From positions 1 through 47,622 of IMG/VR virus record IMGVR_UViG_3300044644_000813: a stretch of DNA of 47,622 nucleotides; one strand, 5' to 3'. The DNA comes from a virus. Shown piece after piece: positions 18,981 through 28,295 of the stretch (the stretch's first letter is position 1; the number at the start of each line of letters is the position of its first letter). The translations under genes and the position numbers were made by a program. The notes under the pieces were generated by a model that saw nothing but the letters and a program-made list of their open reading frames with translations, made no database searches and was not told the DNA's origin.

Positions 18981-19664
18981 ATGAAGAAAAAAATTCTTAA
19001 GTTTGCTATGTACGATGAAGTCTTTAGTCCGATAGTTCCAATAAAATCTTTAGTTCCTGACTGGTATAAGTCTATAGATAAGTTTAAAGATGGAGCAAAG
19101 CAGTATAGCCTTAACCCACCAAATGTAACGGTAAAAGTTTGTGGTCCATATATGGATTCAATGCTTACTGGTTATGCTTTAACTGCACCTATAGATTTTT
19201 TAGTTGAAATAGAAGATGGAAAGCCAAAGATTAGACATAGGCTAGATGGACGTTTTTTTGGAGAAAGATCTGCAAACCAAGAAGTTCCAGCTCCTCCAGG
19301 ATTTTATAGTCAGCAGTTTGCTTGGGAGTCAAAAGTTGCAATCAGCATACCAGAAGGTTATAGTTTTTTGTTTACCCATCCTTTAAATAGGGTTGACCTT
19401 CCATTCTATACCCTTTCTGGAATAGTAGATGGGCCGTATGACATGCAGCCAGGAAACTTCCCATTCTACATAAGAAAAGGATTCTCTGGGGTAATTGAGG
19501 CTGGCACACCAATAGCTCAAATTATACCAATTAAAAGAGAGCCCTGGAAAGCTATTTCAGATTTAGATATCATTAAGGATGCAGAAAGAAACCATAAGCT
19601 TTCCAATAAGTCTATGATTGGCTGGTACAAGCAGAATATATGGCAAAGAAAGAGCTACGAGTAA
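18981..19664 (+). CDS. conserved cassette protein (DUF6065-like?), paralogue 1
   Basis: A 227-aa soluble protein related to 28292-29011 (shared features: P-D-W-Y / P-K-W-W near residue 27, F-F-G-E-R / F-V-G-E-R, H-P-L-N-R-V-D-L-P-F, then F-P-F-Y-I-R-K-G-F-S-G-V and A-G-T-P-I-A-Q-I-I-P-I-K-R-E). More distantly it resembles 27561-28295. The pattern looks like a beta-helix or cupin-like domain and recalls DUF6065-type proteins of unknown function; this is a tentative family call. No catalytic motif is evident. Confidence 0.6.
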   Translation: MKKKILKFAMYDEVFSPIVPIKSLVPDWYKSIDKFKDGAKQYSLNPPNVTVKVCGPYMDSMLTGYALTAPIDFLVEIEDGKPKIRHRLDGRFFGERSANQEVPAPPGFYSQQFAWESKVAISIPEGYSFLFTHPLNRVDLPFYTLSGIVDGPYDMQPGNFPFYIRKGFSGVIEAGTPIAQIIPIKREPWKAISDLDIIKDAERNHKLSNKSMIGWYKQNIWQRKSYE

Positions 19665-19727
19665 TACAAGCTTTTATAAGCCCCTTCTTAAAAATAAAAA
19701 ATATTTAAATTATAATTTTTTATAATG

Positions 19728-19733
19728 TATAAT
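19728..19733 (+). promoter_or_regulatory. candidate -10 box
   Basis: One of three TATAAT hexamers in an AT-rich 80-bp gap (19711, 19721, 19728) ahead of the fibre gene at 19765. No convincing -35 box. Confidence 0.35.
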
Positions 19734-19764
19734 TAAACCATAAGCAACACTGCCTGGAGGCAAA

Positions 19765-20316
19765 ATGGCAACAAGTTACCCAACATCAAAAGACAATTTT
19801 ACTAATCCTGCCGCAACTGAATCAATGGAAGGCCATGCAACGTTGCACGGCAACGTCAATGATGCAATTGAGGCAATTGAAAACAAGCTTGGCGTAAACG
19901 GATCAACAGATGTAAACTCGATAGACTACAAGGTTTCTCAGCTAGAAACAAGCTTAGCTACTCTTGATGCAGAAAACGCTTCAGAACTTTTGGGGCTAGA
20001 TGGAAACAACGATCTAACTATAGACGGAATAGAAAACAAAACAGCTATAGATTCATTCTCAAAGACGGTATATAAGACAGTTAGATACTCCCTGCAGATT
20101 GATAAGTCTGTTGGAAACTTAACACACACTTCAACTATTGTACTGCTTAACGATGGAACCAATGTTTACATTTCAGAATCAGACATAGTGTCAAACACAG
20201 ATTTATCTTTAGCTACAGTTACTTTTGAAGAAAATAGCGGTATAATAAGTTTGTGCGTAACTCCTGTTTCAGGATCAGTAAAAGTAAGATATTTTAGAAC
20301 AGCATTAAAAGCATAA
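19765..20316 (+). CDS. minor tail / fibre base protein, 183 aa
   Basis: The N-terminal region (H-A-T-L-H-G-N-V-N-D-A-I-E-A-I-E-N-K-L-G) is a motif common in actinophage minor tail proteins that carry fibres. A helical segment and a beta-rich C-terminus (V-R-Y-F-R-T-A-L-K-A end) follow. It has a strong GGAGG site. Its position immediately before a long Ala-rich fibre gene suggests a partner or base for that fibre. Confidence 0.65.
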   Translation: MATSYPTSKDNFTNPAATESMEGHATLHGNVNDAIEAIENKLGVNGSTDVNSIDYKVSQLETSLATLDAENASELLGLDGNNDLTIDGIENKTAIDSFSKTVYKTVRYSLQIDKSVGNLTHTSTIVLLNDGTNVYISESDIVSNTDLSLATVTFEENSGIISLCVTPVSGSVKVRYFRTALKA

Positions 20317-20342
20317 AAAAGCAGTAAAAGGGAGTCATATCA

Positions 20343-21941
20343 ATGGCAACAGTAAATAAAAACTTTAGAATTAAAAATGGGCTTATCGTTGAGGGTGGCA
20401 CAGCTACCGTTAACGGTTTTGGTGTATTAACCAAGGCCCAAGCAGACCAAGACTACATTGTTGGTATTATTGGTGGTACAGCAACTTCAGCCAATACAGC
20501 AAATACAGTAGTAAAACGCGATGCCAATGGCAATTTTGCCGCAGGAACAATTACTGCTACATTTGTTGGTAACCTTACTGGTGATGTAACAGGTACAGTT
20601 TCAAGTCTTTCAAATCATGACACAGCAGACCTTGCAGAAAATCCAGCAAACAAATATTTTACAGATGCTCGTGCATTGTCAGCAACAGCCGCAGCATACG
20701 ATGCAGCAGGCTCAGCAGCAGCAGCACAGTCAGCAGCAATTACTGCAGCAGCAACAGATGCTACAACTAAGGTAGCAGCAGAAGCAGCACTTAGAGTATC
20801 AGGCGACGCAGCTTCAGTATCAACTGCAGCAGCAGATGCAACATCTAAGGCTAACGCAGCTCAAGCAGCAGCAGAAGCAACCGCAGCAGCAGATGCAACA
20901 TCTAAGGCTAACGCAGCTCAAGCAGCAGCTATCTCAGCAGCAGCAGCAGATGCTACTACAAAAGCCAACGCAGCACAGTCTGCAGCAGCAACAGATGCTA
21001 CTACAAAAGCCAACGCCGCTCAAGCAGCAGCCGAAGCAACAGCAGCAGCAGCGCTTTCATCTGCAATCTCAACAGAGGTTTCAAACCGTAACTCAGCAAT
21101 TTCAACTGCAGTAGATTCATTAGTGGATGGCGCACCATCACTTCTTAACACATTAAATGAATTAGCAGCAGCAATCAATGATGATGCTAATTACACAACA
21201 ACTATAACAACAGCCCTTGGAACAAAGGCTAACTCAGCTCAAGTAACAACAGATATCGCGGCAGCAGTTTCAACAGCCGCATCAGATGCTACTACAAAAG
21301 CTAACGCAGCTCAAGCAGCAGCAGAAGCAACCGCAGCAGCAGATGCAACATCTAAGGCTAACGCAGCTCAAGCAGCAGCAGAAGCAACAGCAGCAGCAGC
21401 GCTTTCAACACACAGCGCAGATACAACAAACATTCACGGAATTGCAGATACTTCACTTCTAGCAACTACAGCAAATGTAGCAACAGCAGTCTCAACAGCC
21501 GCATCAGATGCTACTACAAAAGCTAACGCAGCTCAAGCAGCAGCAGAAGCAACAGCAGCAGCAGCTAATGCAGCTCAGCAAAATGGAACTACATCATTTA
21601 CAGCAATTAATTACAATGATGTTGCTAAGCAGGTTGCAGCAACAACTGGAAATATTGCGGTGGCAGCAGAAACAACAGCTATCTCATGGGTAGCAGCAGA
21701 CTACAGAAGCGCTAAGTTTGTAGTAAAAGTAAAAAATGGTGTACATACTCAGGTTTCAGACCTAGTAGTAACCCTTGATACTGCAAATAACGTAGCAGTT
21801 TCTGAATATGGAATTACATATTCAAACGGAACAGAATTGGCTGCAGTTTCAGCAGATTATTCTGGATCAGATGTAAGAATTAGAGTAACACCAGCAAACG
21901 CTAACACAGAAGTTGTGGTTGTTGGAACGCTAATTAAATAA
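20343..21941 (+). CDS. tail fibre with Ala-rich coiled-coil repeats, 532 aa
   Basis: The N-terminus (MATVNKNFRIKNGLIVEGG) is shared with the short gene at 22011. A fibre shaft with G-N-L-T-G-D-V-T-G-T-V-S-S follows, then Ala-rich repeats (DATSKANAAQAAAEATAAA) through much of the centre. A T-H-S-A-D-T-T-N-I-H-G-I motif, typical of phage fibre triple-helix registers, lies near residue 360. The C-terminus is beta-rich. It closely resembles the middle of 15138-16892 at protein and DNA level. Probably a trimeric fibre. Confidence 0.75.
   Translation: MATVNKNFRIKNGLIVEGGTATVNGFGVLTKAQADQDYIVGIIGGTATSANTANTVVKRDANGNFAAGTITATFVGNLTGDVTGTVSSLSNHDTADLAENPANKYFTDARALSATAAAYDAAGSAAAAQSAAITAAATDATTKVAAEAALRVSGDAASVSTAAADATSKANAAQAAAEATAAADATSKANAAQAAAISAAAADATTKANAAQSAAATDATTKANAAQAAAEATAAAALSSAISTEVSNRNSAISTAVDSLVDGAPSLLNTLNELAAAINDDANYTTTITTALGTKANSAQVTTDIAAAVSTAASDATTKANAAQAAAEATAAADATSKANAAQAAAEATAAAALSTHSADTTNIHGIADTSLLATTANVATAVSTAASDATTKANAAQAAAEATAAAANAAQQNGTTSFTAINYNDVAKQVAATTGNIAVAAETTAISWVAADYRSAKFVVKVKNGVHTQVSDLVVTLDTANNVAVSEYGITYSNGTELAAVSADYSGSDVRIRVTPANANTEVVVVGTLIK
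20750..21560 (+). repeat. Ala-rich repeats, second array
   Basis: GCAGCA-rich imperfect repeats encoding DATTKANAAQAAA-type blocks, related to those at 15607-16150. Interrupted by a non-repeat spacer at about 21060-21270. Confidence 0.7.
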
Positions 21942-21956
21942 TTAAATAAAGGTTTT

Positions 21957-21979
21957 GGGGGATTCCTTAAAAATCCCCC
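21957..21979 (+). terminator. hairpin between fibre genes
   Basis: An 8-bp stem GGGGGATT/AATCCCCC with a 7-nt loop, flanked by TTTT upstream and CAAAAAC downstream. A possible partial terminator after the long fibre gene. Confidence 0.6.
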
Positions 21980-22010
21980 ACAAAAACAATTAGGGGATAT
22001 GTGAACTTAA

Positions 22011-22376
22011 ATGGCAACAGTAGATAAAAATTTTAAAGTAAAAAATGGACTCAATGTAGCAGGCACTGCCACATTTGGGTCTAACGTCGTTTTAGGCGAA
22101 ACACCCCTTAGATTTGATACAGCAACAAGCAAGCTACAAATACAGCTAAATGGAACATGGGTTCCAATAGCTTTCAATTCAGATATTCCAGATACAAGTA
22201 CAACAATTAGTTTTATGGATATTGGATTAGCCATTGATTATAATGGTCAGCCAATATATACAGTACAGGCAAATGGAGTTACTCCTGAAGCAACAAGCAA
22301 GTTTGTAGATGGCGGATCGCCATCATCTACAGATGCCGATGTTTCTATGGTTTTTGACTCTGGATCTATATCTTAA
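22011..22376 (+). CDS. short tail fibre paralogue, 121 aa
   Basis: The N-terminal 20 residues (MATVDKNFKVKNGLNVAG) are nearly the same as in 20343-21941, so it likely attaches at the same site. It lacks the repeat shaft and ends after a short beta domain. It may be an alternative short fibre or a degenerated copy of the longer gene. The ATG is preceded by TAGGGG at a long distance. Confidence 0.65.
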   Translation: MATVDKNFKVKNGLNVAGTATFGSNVVLGETPLRFDTATSKLQIQLNGTWVPIAFNSDIPDTSTTISFMDIGLAIDYNGQPIYTVQANGVTPEATSKFVDGGSPSSTDADVSMVFDSGSIS

Positions 22377-22429
22377 AGCAATAAATGATACAATAAGCAG
22401 TATAAATAAAATATATAAGGGGTAACAAA

Positions 22430-25042
22430 ATGGCAACAGTAAGATTACAGTTAAGAAGAGGTACAGAAGCTCAATGGGTGGCAGCAAACCCAACCCTAGC
22501 AGCTGGAGAAATTGGTATTGAAACAGATACTAATACATTTAAATTTGGAGATGGAAGCACTGCTTGGAACTCACTAAGTTATGCTCTCTCACAAACAGTA
22601 GACGATTATATTCTTCTAAGCACTAAGGGGGTTGCCAATGGAGTTGCTTCATTAGACTCATCAGGATTTATCCCATCATCTCAACTTCCACCGCTTGCTA
22701 AAGTAACCGTAAGCGCTGTTGCAAACCAAGCAGCAAGACTAGCATTGACAGCAGAAGCTGGAGATATTGCTATTCAGTCAGATAACGGACAGTCATATGT
22801 TCTTTCTGCATCACCTGCATCAACAGATGCAAACTGGAAAGCACTAGTTGGTTCAGAAGCTGTAGTCGATACCGTAGAAACAGCATTAGTAGCTGGAACA
22901 GGATTAGACAAGACATATAATGATGAAGCAGGAACAATTACAATTGATATTGATTCAACAGTTGCAACACTAACTGGTACACAAACACTTACAAATAAAA
23001 CTTTAACATCTCCAGTTATTAATACACCAACTGGAATTACTAAGTCAGACGTTGGTCTTGCAAATGTTGATAATACAGCAGACTCAGCAAAACCAGTATC
23101 AACAGCACAAGCATCAGCAATTGCAACTGCCAAGTCAGAAGCTCAAGGATATGCTGATGAGCAAATTGGATTAGTACTTGGTGCTGCACCAGCAGCGCTA
23201 AATACTCTTAACGAGTTAGCAACAGCACTTGGTAATGACGCAAACTTTTCAGGAACTATTACATCAAGCCTTGCAACAAAAGCTCCAATAAATGCACCAA
23301 CATTTACTGGTTCTGTAACACTTCCTTCTACAACAACCATTGGCGATGTAAGCAATGTAGAGCTAGGTTATGTAAACGGAGTAACTTCTGGTATTCAGGT
23401 TCAGCTCGATGCAAAAGCACCACTAGCCTCACCAACACTTACTGGTACAGTAACTCTACCAGAATCAACTTCAATCGGTGACGTTAGCAATCTAGAAATT
23501 GGTTATCTCAACGGCGTTACATCTTCAGTTCAAGGACAAATTGATGCTAAGTTAGCATCAGCAACTGCCGCAACAACTTACGCACCACTAGCCTCACCAA
23601 CACTTACTGGTACAGTAACTCTTCCAGCATCAACTTCAATCGGTGACGTTAGCAATCTAGAAATTGGTTATCTCAACGGCGTTACATCTTCAGTTCAAGG
23701 ACAAATTGATGCTAAGTTAGCATCAGCAACTGCCGCAACAACTTACGCAACACTTGTAGCACCAACATTTACTGGAAATGTAACTCTTCCAGAATCAACT
23801 TCAATCGGTGATGTTAGCAACCTAGAAATAGGTTACCTAAACGGAGTAACATCTGGTATTCAAATACAACTAGATGCCAAGCAGGCAGTTGTTGCTAACG
23901 TTTCAGATGTTGAAATTGGCTACCTTGATGGAGTAACATCAGCAATTCAAACTCAATTAAATACCAAGCAGCCAGTTGTTGCCAACGTTTCAGATGTTGA
24001 AATCGGTTACCTTGATGGAGTAACATCATCTATTCAGACTCAAATTGATACTAAAGCACCACTTGCTTCCCCAACATTTACAGGAACAGTAACACTTCCT
24101 GCAAATACAATTACTCAATCAATGATGTCAGATGATTCAGTTGGAACTGCAGAAATTATTGCAGCATCGGTAACTAGCTCAGAACTTGCAGTTGATTCAG
24201 TAACTGAATCAAAGATTGCAGATGGCGCAGTAACTTCAGCTAAAATTGCAAACGGAACAATCGTAGATGCAGACATTAATGCTTCTGCAGCAATTGCAAC
24301 ATCTAAGATTTCAGGACTCGATACAGCTCTTGGACTAAAAGCACCACTTGCCTCACCAACATTTACAGGCACAGTATCAGGAATTACAAAGACTATGGTT
24401 GGGCTTGGATCTGTTGATAATACAGCAGACTTAGCAAAGCCAGTATCAACAGCACAGGCTACTGCAATCGCAACTGCTAAGTCAGAAGCAATTGCAGATG
24501 CAACAGCACAGGTAAATGCAGTAATTGCATCTGCTCCAGCAGCACTCAACACACTTGATGAACTTGCTGCAGCACTTGGTGATGACGCAAACTTTGCATC
24601 GACAGTCACAACTAATTTAGCAGCAAAAGCACCACTTGCTTCCCCAACATTTACTGGTACAGTAACAGTTGCAGCAGCAGGAGTAGCATTTACAGATGGC
24701 ACTCAAACAAAAGCTGGTGTCCCATCACTTACAACAATTGGAACTGAAATCTCAGCAGCATATAACCTGTCAACAGGTGGCCTTGCCCTAAGAGATCAAC
24801 TTATCCCAGTTGCAGGAACACAGGCAATTACAATACCAACAAATGCAACAACAGCTTTTCCGATTGGTACATCAATTGATTTTTACCAAGCATCAGGAAC
24901 TGGCGCAAACTTTGTAGCAGCAGATGGTACAGTTACAATTCTTCGTACACCAGGATTAAAACTAAGAACAACACATTCATCAGCAACACTTACCAAGGTA
25001 GCAGTAAACACTTGGTTGCTAGCTGGAGACTTGACAGCATAA
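22430..25042 (+). CDS. long tail fibre with Mtd-N-like head, 870 aa
   Basis: Residues 1-55 (V-R-L-Q-L-R-R-G-T-E-A-Q-W, G-E-I-G-I-E-T-D-T, F-K-F-G-D-G) are the same N-terminal domain type as in 15138-16892. The shaft contains T-Q-T-L-T-N-K-T-L motifs and several near-identical segments of type T-L-P-x-S-T-S-I-G-D-V-S-N-L-E-I-G-Y-L-N-G-V. It shares a distal module with 15138-16892 (about 24360-24650 against 16205-16510), including nearly identical DNA. No Cys. Probably the main long fibre; AAGGGG site upstream. Confidence 0.78.
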   Translation: MATVRLQLRRGTEAQWVAANPTLAAGEIGIETDTNTFKFGDGSTAWNSLSYALSQTVDDYILLSTKGVANGVASLDSSGFIPSSQLPPLAKVTVSAVANQAARLALTAEAGDIAIQSDNGQSYVLSASPASTDANWKALVGSEAVVDTVETALVAGTGLDKTYNDEAGTITIDIDSTVATLTGTQTLTNKTLTSPVINTPTGITKSDVGLANVDNTADSAKPVSTAQASAIATAKSEAQGYADEQIGLVLGAAPAALNTLNELATALGNDANFSGTITSSLATKAPINAPTFTGSVTLPSTTTIGDVSNVELGYVNGVTSGIQVQLDAKAPLASPTLTGTVTLPESTSIGDVSNLEIGYLNGVTSSVQGQIDAKLASATAATTYAPLASPTLTGTVTLPASTSIGDVSNLEIGYLNGVTSSVQGQIDAKLASATAATTYATLVAPTFTGNVTLPESTSIGDVSNLEIGYLNGVTSGIQIQLDAKQAVVANVSDVEIGYLDGVTSAIQTQLNTKQPVVANVSDVEIGYLDGVTSSIQTQIDTKAPLASPTFTGTVTLPANTITQSMMSDDSVGTAEIIAASVTSSELAVDSVTESKIADGAVTSAKIANGTIVDADINASAAIATSKISGLDTALGLKAPLASPTFTGTVSGITKTMVGLGSVDNTADLAKPVSTAQATAIATAKSEAIADATAQVNAVIASAPAALNTLDELAAALGDDANFASTVTTNLAAKAPLASPTFTGTVTVAAAGVAFTDGTQTKAGVPSLTTIGTEISAAYNLSTGGLALRDQLIPVAGTQAITIPTNATTAFPIGTSIDFYQASGTGANFVAADGTVTILRTPGLKLRTTHSSATLTKVAVNTWLLAGDLTA

Positions 25043-25071
25043 TTAAAAAAATAAAGATAGGGGCTAAATAA

Positions 25072-26115
25072 ATGGCAAATAAGAGAATAGGTAGAAAATC
25101 CTCAGCGCAGGATAACTTCTTAGAACCAAGTGCAGTTACTTCCTTAACTGCAACAAATGTGGGTACTGGGCGGGCATATAATAATGGCGCAGCATCTCTT
25201 ACATGGTCTTTGCCAGCCGCATCACCCCCAGCAACACTTTATACCATTACATCAACCCCAGCAACAACAACACAAACTACTTCTAGCACTAGTTATACAT
25301 TTACTGGATTAGCAAGTGCCACGGCTTATACTTTTACAGTTGTTGCTTCAAACGCTGCGGGATCATCTCAGCCAACAACATCAGGATCAATAACTGCTAC
25401 AACAGTTCCGCAAGCTCCAAACGCATCTGTTTCAACAAGTGCCGCTGGGCCAACCCCAGTCCCAGCTTCTGGCTTTGACAGAATTACTTTTTCTGCAAAC
25501 GCTACAGGTGGAAGCGCAATAACTACTTTTCAAATTACTTCTAGCATTCGTGGATCTTTGTCTGCTTCTGCAACATCTCCATTTGATACAGCATCTCCAA
25601 ACTCTGAAACTTATACTGTTTACGCAACGAATGCAAATGGACAGTCTGCTGGCACGACAACTGGAACTGTAGAAACTTTTACGCCACCACACTTCCCACC
25701 GTTCTTCCCACCGTTCTTCCCACCACATTTCCCACCATTCTTCCCACCTTTCTTCCCACCACACTTCCCACCGTTCTTCCCACCACACTTCCCACCGTTC
25801 TTCCCACCGTTCTTCCCACCACATTTCCCACCATTCTTCCCACCACACTTCCCACCATTCTTCCCACCATTCTTCCCACCGTTCTTCCCACCGTTCTTCC
25901 CACCACACTTCCCACCGTTCTTCCCACCACACTTCCCACCGTTCTTCCCACCGTTCTTCCCACCGTTCTTCCCACCGTTCTTCCCACCTTACTTCCCACC
26001 GTTCTTCCCACCACACTTCCCACCGTTCTTCCCACCGTTCTTCCCGCCACACTTTGTAGGAGGATCCTACTTCTGCCCATGGTGTGATTGCGCAGGGTCT
26101 AACTGGTACTGCTAA
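25072..26115 (+). CDS. FN3 adhesin with 31 PPxF tetrapeptide repeats
   Basis: A 347-aa protein. Residues about 17-112 form a fibronectin type III domain ([22 protein letters not shown]), and residues 113-204 probably form a second. Residues 205-328 are 31 perfect P-P-x-F units, where x is F (20), H (10) or Y (1). A 19-residue Cys/Trp tail ends [14 protein letters not shown]. The array likely forms an extended polyproline-like stalk with aromatic and His faces; the tail may be disulphide- or metal-bonded. The Pro array is an obvious candidate substrate for the dioxygenase genes that start 0.8 kb downstream. Confidence 0.75.
   Translation: MANKRIGRKSSAQDNFLEPSAVTSLTATNVGTGRAYNNGAASLTWSLPAASPPATLYTITSTPATTTQTTSSTSYTFTGLASATAYTFTVVASNAAGSSQPTTSGSITATTVPQAPNASVSTSAAGPTPVPASGFDRITFSANATGGSAITTFQITSSIRGSLSASATSPFDTASPNSETYTVYATNANGQSAGTTTGTVETFTPPHFPPFFPPFFPPHFPPFFPPFFPPHFPPFFPPHFPPFFPPFFPPHFPPFFPPHFPPFFPPFFPPFFPPFFPPHFPPFFPPHFPPFFPPFFPPFFPPFFPPYFPPFFPPHFPPFFPPFFPPHFVGGSYFCPWCDCAGSNWYC
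25684..26055 (+). repeat. 31 x 12-bp tandem repeat encoding PPxF
   Basis: Consensus CCACCxxxxTTC, coding strand almost free of G. Units vary mainly at the x codon (CAC/CAT, TTC/TTT, one TAC). The 12-bp period preserves the frame when copy number changes. Confidence 0.95.
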
Positions 26116-26125
26116 TTAATACTAA

Positions 26126-26151
26126 CTGGGGCAATAGAAATATTGCCCCAG
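26126..26151. terminator. perfect hairpin after the PPxF adhesin
   Basis: An 11-bp stem CTGGGGCAATA/TATTGCCCCAG closed by GAAA. It follows the adhesin stop by 10 bp. No clear U-tract, but the position fits a 3' end or stabilising hairpin. Confidence 0.6.
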
Positions 26152-26155
26152 GGTA

Positions 26156-26184
26156 TTGATAAAAAATAAAAAATATTGTACAAT
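26156..26184 (+). promoter_or_regulatory. sigma70-type promoter of the dioxygenase cluster
   Basis: TTGATA (26156-26161), 17-bp spacer, TACAAT (26179-26184), 17 bp ahead of the ATG at 26202. It probably transcribes the cassette from 26202 to at least 32100 separately from the adhesin. Confidence 0.65.
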
Positions 26185-26201
26185 TATTAAAAGGAGATAT
26201 A

Positions 26202-26648
26202 ATGCCATACTTTGGATATGTAAGAGACGGAATAGTCAAATACGTTCAGCTTGTAACAAGCTCTACCCCCGCACAGTCAAAATGGATAGCGCTAAATAGA
26301 TCAGGAGTTATCTTAAAAGACTCAAGTAATTACGATGTAATGCCAGGAGACTTGTTTACTGATGGTAAATTTTATAAAAAAGACGCCGAAACTAATAATA
26401 CAACTTTACTAGAAGATGGTGCATTTACTCTCCCAAACGCAATAAGAGTTGCTGGAATTGTTGATGGCGAAATAGTCGGACAATGGGGAATGGGAACAGA
26501 ACTCTTTGAAAACATAGAAGAAGCTCATCAGTTTATTGATGATATAGTTAACTCTCAAATAGTTGAAATAGAACAAGAGCAGCAGTTTTTAGTTGAAAAA
26601 GGTTGGCTTTATGATGGAGTCAATTTTACTAACCCAGACAATGCTTGA
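26202..26648 (+). CDS. hypothetical cassette protein, 148 aa
   Basis: A beta-rich N-terminal half (MPYFGYVRDGIVKYVQLV) and a helical acidic segment, ending with G-W-L-Y-D-G-V-N-F, a phrase also typical of phage tail-fibre assembly or small virion proteins. It occupies the same slot as 18683-18961 in the first cassette. AAAGGAG precedes the ATG, and the stop overlaps the zinc-protein start. Confidence 0.6.
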   Translation: MPYFGYVRDGIVKYVQLVTSSTPAQSKWIALNRSGVILKDSSNYDVMPGDLFTDGKFYKKDAETNNTTLLEDGAFTLPNAIRVAGIVDGEIVGQWGMGTELFENIEEAHQFIDDIVNSQIVEIEQEQQFLVEKGWLYDGVNFTNPDNA

Positions 26649-26902
26649 TGAGCAGCGATAGCAAAAAAAGTGCTTGGGAAAAGTATAAAGAAAGTCTAGG
26701 AGACTCCAGACCTTGGGATTTTTTAGATCCAAATACAAAATATGTAGATAAATCTGTATCTGAAAAAAGATACAGTATTTGTCTATCTTGTCCAGAATTT
26801 ATAAAAACAACAAAACAGTGTAAAAAATGTGGCTGTGTAATGACTTTAAAAACTAAACTTAGTAACGCTGAGTGTCCAATAGAAAAATGGGGAAAAGAAT
26901 GA
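26645..26902 (+). CDS. Cys-rich zinc-binding protein, paralogue 2
   Basis: 85 aa; R-P-W-D-F near residue 22, then C-L-S-C-P, C-K-K-C-G-C-V-M and C-P-I-E-K-W, the same pattern and spacing as 18435-18683. Its ATG overlaps the previous stop and its TGA overlaps the next ATG (ATGA). Conserved position beside adhesin and dioxygenase genes suggests a shared role; zinc binding is inferred from the cysteines. Confidence 0.75.
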   Translation: MMSSDSKKSAWEKYKESLGDSRPWDFLDPNTKYVDKSVSEKRYSICLSCPEFIKTTKQCKKCGCVMTLKTKLSNAECPIEKWGKE

Positions 26903-27561
26903 TGTATGAAAAAGAAGAGCTATTTCCAGGACTTTGGGTATATAGAAACGTAATTACTCCAGAGATGGATATAATTAATAGGCTAGAAAACGCTATAAGT
27001 AATTCCAAAGGTATGCATACTTGGAAAGAAGCAACAGTCGGATACAGAGAAAAAATGCCTGACTATAGAGATTGCGTAGACTTTAAATGGAAAAAGTTCG
27101 ATGATGATTTTGGAAACAAATACAATACCGAAGTGAATTCAGTATGGCAAGATGTATATGATGTTCAGGCTGTTGCACTAAATGATTACTCTTCTTTTTA
27201 CAATATTGAGTTAAAGTATTGGGAAGCAATGAATTTTATTAAATATGGAGAAGGTCAACATTTTTCTTACCATTCAGATCATGGTTGGTCATATATATCA
27301 ACAGTATCAATGGTTGCATATATTAACGATGATTATGAAGAGGGCGGACTAAGATTTGATAAGCTTGATTTAACAATAAAACCAAAAGCTGGAGACCTAT
27401 ACATATTCCCATCTACATATTTATTTTCACACGCTGCTCTTCCAGTAAAATCTGGTATTAAATATTCAATTGTTACAATGACAGATTATAATGATGCTAC
27501 ACATACAGAATCTTTTTATAGACAATTTATGTCTGAAAAGTCAATGAAAGATGGGTACTGA
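26899..27561 (+). CDS. 2-oxoglutarate/Fe(II) dioxygenase-like protein 4
   Basis: 220 aa from the ATG at 26899, which overlaps the upstream TGA; an in-frame upstream start would overlap the zinc gene by 30 nt. Ligands are H125-x-D127 (YHSDH), distal H178 (FSHAAL) and K188 at the 2OG-anchor position. The core strand is Y-I-N-D-D-Y-E-E-G-G-L. First dioxygenase after the PPxF adhesin; it overlaps the next gene. Confidence 0.85.
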   Translation: MMYEKEELFPGLWVYRNVITPEMDIINRLENAISNSKGMHTWKEATVGYREKMPDYRDCVDFKWKKFDDDFGNKYNTEVNSVWQDVYDVQAVALNDYSSFYNIELKYWEAMNFIKYGEGQHFSYHSDHGWSYISTVSMVAYINDDYEEGGLRFDKLDLTIKPKAGDLYIFPSTYLFSHAALPVKSGIKYSIVTMTDYNDATHTESFYRQFMSEKSMKDGY

Positions 27562-28295
27562 TGAACTTTGATGTTTATAAAGTTTATCCAAATCAATCAG
27601 CAAATATCCAGCCTTTAGGTGTAAAAAGAGAATGGATGGATGAGACATCTGATAAGCATGCTTATCATTGTTTTCCAGTAAGCTTATCAAATACTTTAGG
27701 TTGGGGAATTTCTTTTCCAGTTGATATTGAATTTATTTGGGACGGTATATCAGATTCAACGGATACTCATGTTAAGGTTTTAAAGGGTCACGAGTATGTT
27801 TCAACCTCAAGGGCTAATGCAACCATTAGCTTTAATACAAATTTGGTAATAAGAAGCGAAGAAAATGTAAGTATGCTGGCTATGCCGACACCAAACTGGC
27901 CAATAGATGGCGTTTGGCCTTTTACAACGTTAATAAGCACTTCATTTTTTAAAGGAACATTTCCTGTTGCATGGAGAATAACAAAGGCTAACGAAGTTAT
28001 TACTATACCAGCTAACACGCCAGTAGCATCAGTAATTCCTATATCTTTATCTAACTTAAACAATTCAGTAGCAACAATAAAAGGATACAAAGACTTGCCT
28101 ATAGACTTTTTCCCAAAAGAAGACTACGGTAAAATTGTTAGCGATATTAATAAATCTGGAAAATGGACTGACTTCTATAGAAATGCTGTAGACCATAAGA
28201 ATAATAAAATTGGATCTCATGAGGTAAAATCTTTAAGATTAAAAAATGATGAAACTTTCATAGATGGTCCAGAAGGCTGCGGTATACCAAAATGA
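27561..28295 (+). CDS. conserved cassette protein (DUF6065-like?), paralogue 2
   Basis: A 244-aa protein, beginning MNFDVYKVYPNQ, the most divergent of three related proteins. It keeps the W-P-F-T-T-L-I-S-T-S-F-F-K-G-T segment and I-P-A-N-T-P-V-A-S-V-I-P-I, equivalent to the A-G-T-P-x-x-Q-I-I-P motif in the others. Aromatic-rich N-terminus. Function unknown. Tandem arrangement with 28292-29011 between two dioxygenase genes implies a linked role. Confidence 0.6.
   Translation: MNFDVYKVYPNQSANIQPLGVKREWMDETSDKHAYHCFPVSLSNTLGWGISFPVDIEFIWDGISDSTDTHVKVLKGHEYVSTSRANATISFNTNLVIRSEENVSMLAMPTPNWPIDGVWPFTTLISTSFFKGTFPVAWRITKANEVITIPANTPVASVIPISLSNLNNSVATIKGYKDLPIDFFPKEDYGKIVSDINKSGKWTDFYRNAVDHKNNKIGSHEVKSLRLKNDETFIDGPEGCGIPK

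Noticed and set aside
24115-24702. Long Ala/Val-rich minus-strand frames opposite fibre genes (also 13698-14108 and 22774-23133)
   Set aside because: Antisense shadows of repetitive fibre coding sequence without ribosome-binding sites.
25432-26080. Two long minus-strand open frames rich in Trp/Glu or Gly/Val/Arg across the PPxF array
   Set aside because: They are antisense shadows of the 12-bp tandem repeat, which is stop-free on both strands; the plus-strand frame has upstream FN3 domains and fits the operon.
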